This document shows, piece by piece, positions 1 through 8,311 of a DNA stretch of 64,000 bases. The notes beneath the pieces are model-generated. The model did not search any database and was not told the DNA's origin. It was given only the letters and a program-made list of their open reading frames with translations. The position numbers and the translations under genes are program-made. The first letter of the stretch is position 1; the number at the start of each line of letters is the position of its first letter. Source of the stretch: Luteibacter mycovicinus (lineage in GTDB: Bacteria; Pseudomonadota; Gammaproteobacteria; Xanthomonadales; Rhodanobacteraceae); assembly GCF_000745235.1 (NCBI RefSeq), contig NZ_JQNL01000001.1:3962001-4026000 (forward strand), given 5' to 3'.

Positions 1-2
1 AT

Positions 3-407
3 CTGTACTCCCGGCGAATCGTCGGCTGGGCCACAAGCCACACGCCCGATTCACGACTGGCCATCAAGGCCAACGAACTGGCCATCGGCTTGCGCCAGCC
101 GGCTCCCGGGTTAGTCATGCACACCGATCAGGGCGCCTCGTACACCTCCGATCGCTACACCCAACATCTGGCCCGGCACGGCATCGTTCAAAGCATGAGC
201 CGAAAGGGGAACTGCTGGGACAACGCCGTCGTCGAACGCGTCTTCCGAAGCCTTAAACAGGAGTGGTTCGGCGAGGAAACCTTCCCGACCCGAGCTCTGG
301 CATCACAAGACGCGATCGACTATCTGGTTCGCTATTACAACCACGAGCGCCTGCACTCCGCGCTCGACTACCGCCCGCCAGCCGAGTTTGAGAGGATGGC
401 GGCTTAA
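3..407 (+). CDS. IS3-family transposase (OrfB), C-terminal part, cut by window edge
   Basis: This is the 3' part of a DDE integrase-core transposase; the reading frame is open from the window edge to the stop. Visible are the second catalytic Asp in HTDQGASY and the catalytic Glu in NAVVERVFRSLKQE, followed by YYNHERLHSALDYRPP, the usual C-terminal signature of IS3-group OrfB proteins. The upstream half, OrfA and the left end lie outside the window, so element boundaries and target-site duplication cannot be set. The right terminal repeat should lie within roughly 100 bases after the stop. Family assignment is firm; whether the copy is intact is unknown. Confidence 0.93.
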   Translation: MYSRRIVGWATSHTPDSRLAIKANELAIGLRQPAPGLVMHTDQGASYTSDRYTQHLARHGIVQSMSRKGNCWDNAVVERVFRSLKQEWFGEETFPTRALASQDAIDYLVRYYNHERLHSALDYRPPAEFERMAA

Positions 408-450
408 CGCTCCTATGCGTGGTCCTCAAATACCCGGCCACTACAGCCCT

Positions 451-494
451 GCGCGCGACTCCTCGTGCGCGCGATTCCTCATGCGCGCGATGCC
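451..494. repeat. Short tandem repeat, 16-bp unit, 2.75 copies
   Basis: Two copies of a 16-bp unit, gcgcgcgaYtcctcRt (451-466 and 467-482), differ at two positions and are followed by a partial third copy (483-494). The array sits between the transposase stop and the stop codon of the minus-strand reductase at 497. It may be slippage-prone sequence at the insertion border; no function is evident. Confidence 0.6.
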
Positions 495-496
495 CC

Positions 497-1132
497 TCAA
501 TACGCGAAGGTCACCCGCTTCTTCACCGCATCGCCCTTCTCAATCCGGTCCAGCACGCCGATGGCAAAGTCAGCGGTCGAAATCCGGCTGTGCCCGTCAC
601 CATCCATAAGCAACTGATCGCCACCCACCCGGAAGCTCCCCTTACGTTCACCGGGCGCGATCTCCGCCGCCGGGCTGATGTAGGTCCAGTCCACACGGGC
701 ATCGCTGCCGCTGAACGCCTTCAGCGCCTCGATCTGCGAGTTCGCCGAGGCCTTCCAGGCTTCCGGAAAGTTCGGGTCGTCGATCACGCGCACGCCCGGT
801 GCGGTCTCCAGGCTGCCCGCGCCACCGACCCAGGCGAAGCGCTTCACACCGGCCGCCGCGAGTGCGTCGAGCAACGCGGTCGCCTGCTTCGGCACATTGG
901 CCGGCGTGGCATGGTCGTTCAGGCTGGCGATGGCGGCATCGGCCCCGGCAAGGGCGGGGGCAAACGAGGTGGCGTCGGCCACGTCACCTTTGACGACCTC
1001 GAGCTTCGGGTTCTTCGTGGCCAGTTTCGCAGGATCGCGAACGACGGCGGTGACCTCATGCCCGCGGGCCAGAGCCTCGTCGAGGATCACGTTGCCGATG
1101 TTGCCGGTGGCGCCGAACAGAACGATCTTCAT
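497..1132 (-). CDS. NAD(P)-binding SDR-type reductase (YwnB-like)
   Basis: 211-residue atypical short-chain dehydrogenase with an N-terminal Rossmann fingerprint GATGNIG (about residues 8-14) right after the first beta strand, then the DVAD and SLNDHATP segments found in NAD(P)H-binding YwnB/YesF-like proteins. There is no classical YxxxK pair, as usual for this subgroup. The substrate is not deducible; family members act as NADPH reductases or redox sensors. It is transcribed divergently from a LysR regulator 115 bases away, with a perfect palindrome between them, so it is very likely that regulator's target. The product is predicted cytoplasmic. Confidence 0.85.
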   Translation of the reverse strand: MKIVLFGATGNIGNVILDEALARGHEVTAVVRDPAKLATKNPKLEVVKGDVADATSFAPALAGADAAIASLNDHATPANVPKQATALLDALAAAGVKRFAWVGGAGSLETAPGVRVIDDPNFPEAWKASANSQIEALKAFSGSDARVDWTYISPAAEIAPGERKGSFRVGGDQLLMDGDGHSRISTADFAIGVLDRIEKGDAVKKRVTFAY

Positions 1133-1213
1133 GGGAATGGCCTTGGTGTCGGAAGTCAGGCAGCTAGGATGCGCCGGCGATCGTTTCCGAAAAACGCCTC
1201 ATGGCGCAATTCA

Positions 1214-1234
1214 TCGTAAAGTATCGCTTTACGA
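1214..1234. promoter_or_regulatory. LysR-type operator in the divergent intergenic region
   Basis: A perfect 8-bp inverted repeat, TCGTAAAG-N5-CTTTACGA, lies 80 bases upstream of the reductase start and 13 bases before the LysR start. It contains the T-N11-A core typical of LysR-type binding sites. Its place in a 115-bp divergent spacer supports joint control of the reductase and autoregulation. The repeat is seen directly; its use as the binding site is inference. Confidence 0.75.
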
Positions 1235-1247
1235 CAGGGACCGACTC

Positions 1248-2162
1248 TTGGCCGCCGCAGACGTCAATCTGAACCGCCTGGCCGTCTTCGTCGCCCTCGT
1301 CAGGGCGGGGTCCTTCACTGCCGCAGCCGGGCAGCTGGGGACGACCAAGGCTATGGTCAGCCAGCACCTGGCAAAGCTGGAAGACGAACTCGGCGTCGCG
1401 TTGATGGTGCGCAGTACACGGCGGATGGCGCTGACCGATGCCGGTGAGCGCTTTCACGAAGACTGCGCCCGCATTCTCGCCGATGCCGAAGATGCGATCA
1501 CCCGGCTGGGCGAGTGCCGTGACACGCCGATGGGCGTGCTTCGCGTCACGGCTGCCAGCGACCATGGCACCACCGTCGTCGCCCCGGCGCTCGCCGAGTT
1601 CGCCGAGCGCTATCCGCAGGTGAGGGTGGAACTGGTCGTCACCGACACCGTGTCCGATCTGATCGCCGAGCGGTTCGATCTGGCCATCCGTATCGGCTGG
1701 CTGCGCGACTCGAGCCTGCGTGCCGCCCGGCTGGCCGCCTTCCGCGAATGCCTCGTCGCCTCGCCGGCCTATCTGGAAAAACACGGTACGCCATCGGTCC
1801 CCGGCGACCTCGCCACGCATCGCTGGATCGCCGTCACGGTGCTGGCTTCGCCGACGCGATGGACCTTCACCGATGGCCACGGCGATGAGCACTCGGTACA
1901 GACCCGTGTCATCGCCAGTGCCAACAGCGCGACCGTCGCCTATCGTTTCGTGCTTGAGGGTATGGGCATATCGGTGCTGCCCGACTACGTCGTCAGTGCC
2001 GATATCGCATCGGGGCGACTGGTCGCGTTGCTTCCTGGCTTCACGCTTCCCGAAGGCGGCGTGCATGCGGTCTATCCAGGTCGCCAGCCGCCGGTGAAAG
2101 TGCGTGCGTTCATCGACCTGCTGAAGGAGCGCCTGGCATCGGATCGGCCCGGTGCCGGATAG
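1248..2162 (+). CDS. LysR-family transcriptional regulator
   Basis: 304 residues: N-terminal winged helix-turn-helix (NRLAVFVALVRAGSFTAAA ... KLEDELGVALMVRSTR, residues about 8-65) and a C-terminal LysR substrate-binding domain of the PBP2 CrgA-like type. The frame is open far upstream, but homology begins just after a TTG at 1248, which has an AGGGA ribosome site seven bases away, so that start is preferred. The gene diverges from the NAD(P)-binding reductase, the classical regulator/target layout. It converges tail to tail with the M3 peptidase gene with only five bases between stops. The inducer is unknown. Confidence 0.9.
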   Translation: MAAADVNLNRLAVFVALVRAGSFTAAAGQLGTTKAMVSQHLAKLEDELGVALMVRSTRRMALTDAGERFHEDCARILADAEDAITRLGECRDTPMGVLRVTAASDHGTTVVAPALAEFAERYPQVRVELVVTDTVSDLIAERFDLAIRIGWLRDSSLRAARLAAFRECLVASPAYLEKHGTPSVPGDLATHRWIAVTVLASPTRWTFTDGHGDEHSVQTRVIASANSATVAYRFVLEGMGISVLPDYVVSADIASGRLVALLPGFTLPEGGVHAVYPGRQPPVKVRAFIDLLKERLASDRPGAG

Positions 2163-2167
2163 CGGAT

Positions 2168-3997
2168 TCAGCGGTAAAGCTTGCCCAGTTCGACGGTTTT
2201 TGCGCGAATGACCTGCATGTCCGCATCGACCAGGTCCGATGGGGTGAGATCGTGACCGAAGAACCGTCGCAGGATTTCCCTGGGCGGCGCATCGAAACCC
2301 ACTGCCATCATCGCCGCATAGCGTTTCTGAAAGTCGTGCGGGTCCTTTGTCGCCATGGCGAACATCTTCGTCGCGACGAGGCCGGCGTAGAGGTAGTTGG
2401 CGAGGTAAAGCGGGTCCTGAAACATCAGGCGTTTTCCGATCCATGCATGTTTCAGTTCCGGGTCGATGCCGGGCCAGATCTCGAAGCGGCTGGTAACGGC
2501 GAGCGTCAGGGCATCGAGATCGGCTGCGCCACGGACCTTTCCGCTCGTCACGCCGTCATAGATCGACTCTTCCAGCTGCGCTTCCTCAGCGGACGTGAAA
2601 ATCTCAAAGGTCATCTCGTCGAGCTGAGCTTGCAGGAAGTACGCCCCGGTCGATGTATCGGGTGCATGTCTGTAGAGATACTCGTAGAACAGCATCTCGT
2701 TGAGAATGGCCAGGGCTTCGTGCATCCAGCTGGGGCCGTGGTTGTAGAAGGCGGACACGCCGTGCGCGCTCATCAGCTCGCTATGCAGTGCATGCCCGCC
2801 TTCGTGCGCGACCACACTCGCGCCCTTGAGGCTCGAGTCCCATTGCCCCAGAAACAGGCCCGGCGGGACGCCAGAGGCCGCGATCGAAAACGCATCGTTT
2901 ACGCGGTTTCCGCTCGCGGCGGCAAGATCGGTACGATGCGCGGCCGGGTCGAGTAAGGCGGTAAAGCGCGCCACGTAGTCACGCCCCAGGGGCGCGAGCG
3001 CGGCCGGGACGGTGAGACGGATTCGTTCGTAATCGAAGGTCGGAATCGTGAAGCCCTGGGGCGGCAAGCTCATGTCCCAGCTATGCACATCGGCGATCGC
3101 TGCGCTGCGACCGATCTGGGCGGCACGCAGGCGCTGATAATCCATAAGGACCGACGCGTTTCGCTGCACGGCGAGCGCTGTCGCATCGACGTCCGCACGA
3201 TCGAACTGGCGCGAAAAATAGGCGGCGTCCGGTGCATCGGCGAAGTGCTCCAGGTGCGCGGTGCGGTCATTGATTCGCACCACGCCGATAAGCAAGGCCG
3301 CATACGTCTCCGCGTTGGCTGCGATCGCTGCCTGCCGCTGCCGCCAGGCTTGTTGCCGGATCTCGCGACTGGCATTCGCGCCGAGCCGATCCGCGTCCTT
3401 GCCTGCATCAAGGTCGCCGTCGGCCGTGTGCACGCTGCCGTAGACGGTGGCACGCCGCGTCTTCTGGTAGGTGTTCCACAGCGCGGTGCTTCCCTCGTCG
3501 GCGAGGTCGTCCACGATCGTTTGCTCCGCGGGTGGCAACTCGTGGGGCAGCCCGCGGACGGCGCGGTCCAGAACGTAGGCATAGTGCGTGAGCGCTGGCT
3601 CCGACTTCGCTGCGTTATCGAATCCCGCTTTGCCAACGCTTCGCAGTGAGCTCTTGACCTTGGCCATGAGCGTGTTCCCGTCGTTCTGCGATGAGCGGTA
3701 GGCATCGGCGGCGTCATGATCGTCGATATCGAGCGAAGCACGAAGATGAAGGTAGGCCATGTGCCGCTGGTTATCGGCCAGCAGGTTCTCCGTGCGCCTG
3801 AGGTACGCGAGCAGATCGCCAGGCGACGGTGAGGCGAGTACGGGCAACTCGGCAATCTCCGTTTCGAGCGCGCTGCGTGCGGCCGTCTCGGTCGTGGGCG
3901 ACGCAAAATAGAGCGTCGGATCGATCCGATACGTCTCGGCGACGGCGAGGCCGGGCACCGAGAGGAGGAGGGCGGTGATCAGGTGGTATGAGCGCAT
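2168..3997 (-). CDS. Secreted M3-family metallopeptidase (oligoendopeptidase-like)
   Basis: 609 residues starting with a clear signal peptide (hydrophobic run to ...GLAVA, predicted cut before ETYR). The zinc-binding HEGGH motif is at residues 398-402, with the downstream Glu-rich helix (HEALAILNEMLFYEY) supplying the third ligand, as in M3 oligopeptidases. The C-terminal PLYLANYLYAGLVATKMF region also fits M3. Predicted role: hydrolysis of short peptides in the periplasm. The start was set at 3997 because the upstream in-frame extension overlaps the neighbouring AraC gene and lacks homology. An AraC regulator is encoded just upstream on the same strand, 62 bases away. Confidence 0.85.
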   Translation of the reverse strand: MRSYHLITALLLSVPGLAVAETYRIDPTLYFASPTTETAARSALETEIAELPVLASPSPGDLLAYLRRTENLLADNQRHMAYLHLRASLDIDDHDAADAYRSSQNDGNTLMAKVKSSLRSVGKAGFDNAAKSEPALTHYAYVLDRAVRGLPHELPPAEQTIVDDLADEGSTALWNTYQKTRRATVYGSVHTADGDLDAGKDADRLGANASREIRQQAWRQRQAAIAANAETYAALLIGVVRINDRTAHLEHFADAPDAAYFSRQFDRADVDATALAVQRNASVLMDYQRLRAAQIGRSAAIADVHSWDMSLPPQGFTIPTFDYERIRLTVPAALAPLGRDYVARFTALLDPAAHRTDLAAASGNRVNDAFSIAASGVPPGLFLGQWDSSLKGASVVAHEGGHALHSELMSAHGVSAFYNHGPSWMHEALAILNEMLFYEYLYRHAPDTSTGAYFLQAQLDEMTFEIFTSAEEAQLEESIYDGVTSGKVRGAADLDALTLAVTSRFEIWPGIDPELKHAWIGKRLMFQDPLYLANYLYAGLVATKMFAMATKDPHDFQKRYAAMMAVGFDAPPREILRRFFGHDLTPSDLVDADMQVIRAKTVELGKLYR

Positions 3998-4059
3998 GGC
4001 CGCACCGTAGCAAGCGCTGCCGGCCAATGCTTTACTCTGATTAGCGTCGTTTCCCTGGG

Positions 4060-4824
4060 TTAGCGGACGGCCTGTCGCCAGGCGGTGGGCGTGGTCGCGT
4101 ATACCGCACGAAACGAGCGCGAAAACTGGGCTGCCCCGGCAAAACCGCACTCCAGGGCGATATCCAGTAGCGGCCGGCGCGTGCTGCGTAGAAGCGCGGC
4201 AGCGCGATCGACACGAAGGCGGCGCAGATAGTCGCCCATCGTGCATTGATGGACGATGCGAAAGGTGCGCGCGAGGTGCACCGGATGGCGTTCCGCGATC
4301 GCTGCCAGTTGCTCGAGCGTGCTCTCGCGCGACGGATCTTCATGGAGGAAGTCGCGTACCCGCCGAAGCCATACGGGCTCGTGGCGTAGGCGCAGGTCCA
4401 GCCCTCGCCCGGCGAGCGCCAGAGCCTCGAGCGTCAGTCCCTGGGCCGACAGGGTGGAGAACGCATCGCCAACACTGAGTTCGGCGGCAATCCGCTGGCC
4501 CAGGCGGAGCAGGTCCGCAGATCGGCGCAACAGCGGCCGGCCGTCGAGCCTGGCCGCGTGTTCGGTGAGCACGTCCGTGGTCGCCGTGTCGGGCGAGAAA
4601 ATGACCTTCCGAGCCCCTTCGCGACCAAATCGCTGCGCGTGCACGGCGTGGGCCGGGCAGAAGAGCAGGTCGCCGGGATCGTGCTCGTTGGTTTCACCCA
4701 GGATGCGCTCTTCATACCGGCCGTCGATGACAAGGCAGAACCAGCCCTCATCATGGGCGTGCAGGTCCATCGATCCATGCGGGGCGTAATACGACACGTG
4801 CAGGTCGTTGATCCCACTCACCAA
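4060..4824 (-). CDS. AraC-family transcriptional regulator
   Basis: 254 residues: an N-terminal cupin-like sensor half (HGSMDLHAHDEGWFCLVIDG, GDLLFCPAHAVHAQRF) and a C-terminal double helix-turn-helix (residues about 155-254; LRRLRVDRAAALL, LDIALECGFAGAAQFSRSFRAVYATTPTAWR). The cupin His cluster suggests binding of a small ligand or metal. It lies directly upstream of and codirectional with the secreted M3 peptidase, which may be its target; no operator was identified. The family call is firm; the ligand is unknown. Confidence 0.9.
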   Translation of the reverse strand: MVSGINDLHVSYYAPHGSMDLHAHDEGWFCLVIDGRYEERILGETNEHDPGDLLFCPAHAVHAQRFGREGARKVIFSPDTATTDVLTEHAARLDGRPLLRRSADLLRLGQRIAAELSVGDAFSTLSAQGLTLEALALAGRGLDLRLRHEPVWLRRVRDFLHEDPSRESTLEQLAAIAERHPVHLARTFRIVHQCTMGDYLRRLRVDRAAALLRSTRRPLLDIALECGFAGAAQFSRSFRAVYATTPTAWRQAVR

Positions 4825-4908
4825 GCCTCTCCTGGCCAGAATCTCGCCGAAGAATATGCGCGCACGGAGTGGGCCGGAGCAAGACCCCTCCGTGCGTTGC
4901 TCTCCGAA

Positions 4909-5442
4909 TCAGGTCACCTGACTGCCCAGCCGGAGGTTGATCCCCAGCGTCGCCGCCAGCTGGCGCATGTGCTCGTCGTCGCGGGAGGAGGTGATCCAGC
5001 CGGCGTACACGTCGTCTTCCTCGGCCTCGCGCGCCCAAAGGGTATAGCCGTACTGATTGAGCTGGTCGAAGGCGCGGCTGAAGATTTCCGGACCGTCGAT
5101 GTCCTCGTGAAACTCGTCTTCGCTCGGGTCGCCGTCCCAGTCGATGGTGACATCGCTCCAGCGCGACACCAGCTCCATGATGGCATCGACGAGGGTGCGG
5201 GTGTCGTCGGCATCCACCTCGAAACTCGACTGCCAGTCGGTGACTTGCGCCACGATGCGGATGGGGTCGTCGTCGCCCTGGTCCTCGATCTCCGCGCGAT
5301 ACACGGTGAACTGGCGCAGCGCATTCTCCTCGTCGCCGGGATTGATCAGCAGCAACAGCTGCCAGACCTGGGACTCGACGGTGTCCTCGCCTTCTTCATC
5401 GTCGTACTCGCGTTCTTCGGGGTAATCGTCGTCGTAGCTCAT
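4909..5442 (-). CDS. Acidic cytoplasmic protein, DUF6630-like
   Basis: 177 residues, strongly acidic at the N-terminus (DDDYPEEREYDDEEGEDTVES), then an alternating alpha/beta region with conserved-looking LWAREAEEDDVYAGWI near residue 140. It resembles proteins annotated DUF6630, which have no assigned reaction. No signal peptide or membrane segment is present. It stands alone between the AraC gene and a 460-base intergenic region. The family name is from memory of the pattern and is moderately sure; function unknown. Confidence 0.65.
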   Translation of the reverse strand: MSYDDDYPEEREYDDEEGEDTVESQVWQLLLLINPGDEENALRQFTVYRAEIEDQGDDDPIRIVAQVTDWQSSFEVDADDTRTLVDAIMELVSRWSDVTIDWDGDPSEDEFHEDIDGPEIFSRAFDQLNQYGYTLWAREAEEDDVYAGWITSSRDDEHMRQLAATLGINLRLGSQVT

Positions 5443-5902
5443 GGGGAATGGCCTGTGGGATCGGGTGGAATCATCGCACGATGCGCGTCATAGCGCCGCA
5501 GGTCTTGAAATGGACGTCCAATCGCACAGGTTGACAAACTTGCGACGCGGTGCAACAAATGACATCCGGGCCACTGCCAACCATGCCGTTCCGGCGGCTT
5601 ACTTCAGGTGTAACACGCTCCCAGTGAACGCATACGACTTCCACGCGCACACCCTCCCGATGACGTCGCCGGCCATGCCGCGATGTTCGGTGGCGGCATG
5701 CGCGTGTCGTTCGTGTCGACTGGTCTGAGCGACCCACACCGCGCGTACTGCGCGTTCCGCTAAACCCGCGGAGCACATCTCGCCATTTTCTCCGTCACGT
5801 CGACGGGTGACGCCCCGGAGCGTTGCCGCGACCTGCCGTCACTCATTTCCGTCGCCCCCGGGGCGTCGGCGCACTTTCCGTTTCCAGGGGAATTCCGTAC
5901 CC
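5443..5902. other. 460-base intergenic region with a leader stem-loop
   Basis: This region separates the DUF6630-like gene from the plus-strand TonB receptor. It holds no credible gene. A perfect 10-bp inverted repeat, gacgccccgg (5809-5818) with ccggggcgtc (5858-5867), would form a stem-loop in the receptor's 5' leader, ending 35 bases before its start codon. It does not match a riboswitch class I recognise. The receptor promoter presumably lies upstream of it. Confidence 0.5.
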
Positions 5903-8311
5903 ATGTTGTCTTTCGCTCATCGCCGCAAGCCGTTGTTTGTTGCACTCGCCGTCGCGCTCAGCGCCTCGACCGTCCATGCGCAACAGGCCGCGCCGGCCGA
6001 CACGACCGAGCCCGCCAAACCCAGCAACCTCGACACCGTCATCGTCACCGGTACGCGCAGCACCGAGCGCACCGTATCGAGCTCGCTGCAACCGATTGAC
6101 GTGATCACCCCGCAGCAGCTGCAGCAGAGTGGGGCCACCCAGCTCGCGGCGGCGCTGGCGCGTCTGGTGCCCTCCCTCAACTTCCCGCAGCCGACCACCA
6201 TCAGCGGGGCAGAAGTGGCCCGGCCGGTGACACTGCGCGGTCTCAGCCCGGATCAGGTCCTGGTGCTGATCGACGGCAAGCGGCAGCATTCGGGCGCCTT
6301 TCTCAACCTCGGTGGCGCCATCGGCCGCGGTTCGAACCCCGTCGACCTGAACGCCATTCCCGTGTCGGCGATCGAGCGTATCGAGGTGCTGCGAGACGGC
6401 CAGTCGGCACGTTACGGTTCCGACGCCATCGGCGGTGTGATCAACGTGATCCTGAAAAAGTCGGGTACGGGTGGCCAGGTGACGGCCAAGTTCGGCGGCT
6501 ATGACGCGGGCGATGGCCTGCAGCGACAGCTCTCGGCGGATACCGGTTTCAAGCTGGGCGACAAGGGCTCGATCCATGTGGCGATCGATACCCAGAACAA
6601 CGATGGCAGCAATCGCGCAGGGCGCGATCAGACCGCGGCGTCGGTCGGTACCACGTACGGCAAGAAGGTGTACTGGCTCGGCGATCCGGCCGTGCAGTCG
6701 AACAAGGTGTCCGTGGTCGGGCAGTACGAGTTCAGCAAGGCGGCCGAGGTCTATTTCGAAGCGCTTTACCGGCGTGACCGCGACGAAACCGCCAGCCTCT
6801 ATCGTCACCGCGGCGATTCGACCAATGTCGCCTCGATCTATCCCAGCGGCTACCTGCCGGTGAGCATTCCGATCGTCAACGACACCACGCTGACCGCGGG
6901 CCTGCGCGGTGAGCTGGGCGACGGCTGGCATTACGATGCCTCGGTCAGCCATGGTTCGAACGAGTACGACCAGCGCAGTCATTCGATCAACGCCGACTAT
7001 TACAGGGCGTTCGGTGAGACGCCGTTCTTCATCCAGGGGGCCGATTACAAGACCAATCAGCAGGTCGCCAACCTCGATATCAGCAAGGAAATCACGACAT
7101 CGTGGCTGCCCAATCCCGTCAGCGTGTCGTTTGGCGCGGAGTATCTGCGTCAGGCGTACAAGGTGACGCCGGGCGATGCCGTCTCGCAGTACGGTGCGAA
7201 CGGAGGTATCACGGGCGACCTGCAGGGCAACTGGCAGCGGCATGACACGTCCGAGTACATCGATCTCGAGACGAACCTGACCGACCGTTTCGCCGTGTCG
7301 CTGGCGGGACGCCACGAGAACTACAGCGATTTCGGCGGCACGACGTCCGGATCGTTGTCCGGTCGTTTCGACTTCACGCCGCGCGTCGCCGTCCGCGGCA
7401 GCGTCGGCACCGGATTCCGTGCGCCGACGCTGGTGCAGCAGCACTATGCGGATATCTCCTCGCAGTTGCAGGACCTGGGGCAGGGACAGGTGCTGGTGCA
7501 ATCCGGTACGTTCCCGGTGGATGCGGAGGCCGCCAGTCTGCTGGGTGCCGAGAAGCTGAAGCCCGAGAAGTCGCGCAGCGCCACGCTTGGCCTCGTGCTC
7601 GAGCCGCTCAACGGCTGGAACGTCAGCGTCGATGCGTACTACATCAAGATCAACAATCGCATCAATCTGTCGTCGAACATTCCGGTCAGCACACCCGCCG
7701 TCAACGCCTACCTCGCCGCCAACGGTGTGGACGCGAACTATCAGTCGATTCGTTACTTCACCAATGCGGTGGACACGCGCACGCGCGGCCTCGATGTCGT
7801 GAGCCAGTACGGCTTCGATTTCGCCAACGGCGATCGCCTCAACACCACCGTGGGCTGGGCGTACAACGAAAACGAGGTGACCCGGGTCAAGCCGAATCCG
7901 GCCATCCTCGATGAGCTCGGCGTGGCGGTGCAGCGCGTGGAGCGTCGCGAGCGTCTCGGCCTGCTGGGCGATACCAATCCGCGCACCAAGCTCGACGTCG
8001 GCTTCGATTACCTGCACGGCCGCTGGGCGGGCCACGCCAACGTTCAGCGCTACGGCAGCTATACCGTCTACAGCAACAGTGGCAATGCGCTCGATCAGAA
8101 TTTCGATCATCGCTGGACGCTGGATCTCTCGGCCGATTACAACATCGACCACTGGACCCTGAGCGCCGGTGCGGACAACGCGTTCAATGCGCGCCCCGAG
8201 CAGGTGAAGTATGCCAATTCCACCAGCGGCAACTTCAAGTACAGCCTGTTCTCACCGCTGAGCTGGAACGGGCGTTACTACTACGCCAGCGCCACGTACC
8301 GGTGGGACTGA
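5903..8311 (+). CDS. TonB-dependent outer-membrane receptor
   Basis: 802 residues: signal peptide (hydrophobic run to ...STVHAQ), a TonB-box-like segment LDTVIVTGTR, an N-terminal plug (VTLRGLSPDQVLVLIDGKR; IERIEVLRDGQSARYGSDAIGGVINVIL) and a C-terminal 22-strand barrel ending in an aromatic strand (YYYASATYRW). It imports a substrate across the outer membrane with TonB energy. The ATG at 5903 was chosen because it begins the signal peptide and follows an AGGGGAA ribosome site. Its stop overlaps the start of a secreted M28 peptidase (TGATG), so peptides or amino-acid conjugates are the most likely cargo. Cargo identity is inference. Confidence 0.92.
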   Translation: MLSFAHRRKPLFVALAVALSASTVHAQQAAPADTTEPAKPSNLDTVIVTGTRSTERTVSSSLQPIDVITPQQLQQSGATQLAAALARLVPSLNFPQPTTISGAEVARPVTLRGLSPDQVLVLIDGKRQHSGAFLNLGGAIGRGSNPVDLNAIPVSAIERIEVLRDGQSARYGSDAIGGVINVILKKSGTGGQVTAKFGGYDAGDGLQRQLSADTGFKLGDKGSIHVAIDTQNNDGSNRAGRDQTAASVGTTYGKKVYWLGDPAVQSNKVSVVGQYEFSKAAEVYFEALYRRDRDETASLYRHRGDSTNVASIYPSGYLPVSIPIVNDTTLTAGLRGELGDGWHYDASVSHGSNEYDQRSHSINADYYRAFGETPFFIQGADYKTNQQVANLDISKEITTSWLPNPVSVSFGAEYLRQAYKVTPGDAVSQYGANGGITGDLQGNWQRHDTSEYIDLETNLTDRFAVSLAGRHENYSDFGGTTSGSLSGRFDFTPRVAVRGSVGTGFRAPTLVQQHYADISSQLQDLGQGQVLVQSGTFPVDAEAASLLGAEKLKPEKSRSATLGLVLEPLNGWNVSVDAYYIKINNRINLSSNIPVSTPAVNAYLAANGVDANYQSIRYFTNAVDTRTRGLDVVSQYGFDFANGDRLNTTVGWAYNENEVTRVKPNPAILDELGVAVQRVERRERLGLLGDTNPRTKLDVGFDYLHGRWAGHANVQRYGSYTVYSNSGNALDQNFDHRWTLDLSADYNIDHWTLSAGADNAFNARPEQVKYANSTSGNFKYSLFSPLSWNGRYYYASATYRWD

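Noticed and set aside
408..450. Right terminal inverted repeat of the IS3 element
   Set aside because: Without the left end in the window no pairing can be shown, so no boundary was called.
451..494. CRISPR-like repeat
   Set aside because: Units are 16 bp, directly adjacent without spacers, and fewer than three.
897..1247. Upstream extension of the LysR gene
   Set aside because: It would overlap the divergent reductase and the palindrome; homology begins at the TTG at 1248.
5809..5867. Riboswitch in the leader of the first TonB receptor
   Set aside because: Only a stem-loop was seen; no conserved cobalamin, TPP or other aptamer landmark.
5843..8152. 769-residue open frame opposite the TonB receptor
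   Set aside because: Composition is typical of a shadow frame in GC-rich DNA (Arg/His/Val-rich, no domain); the plus-strand receptor has full homology.
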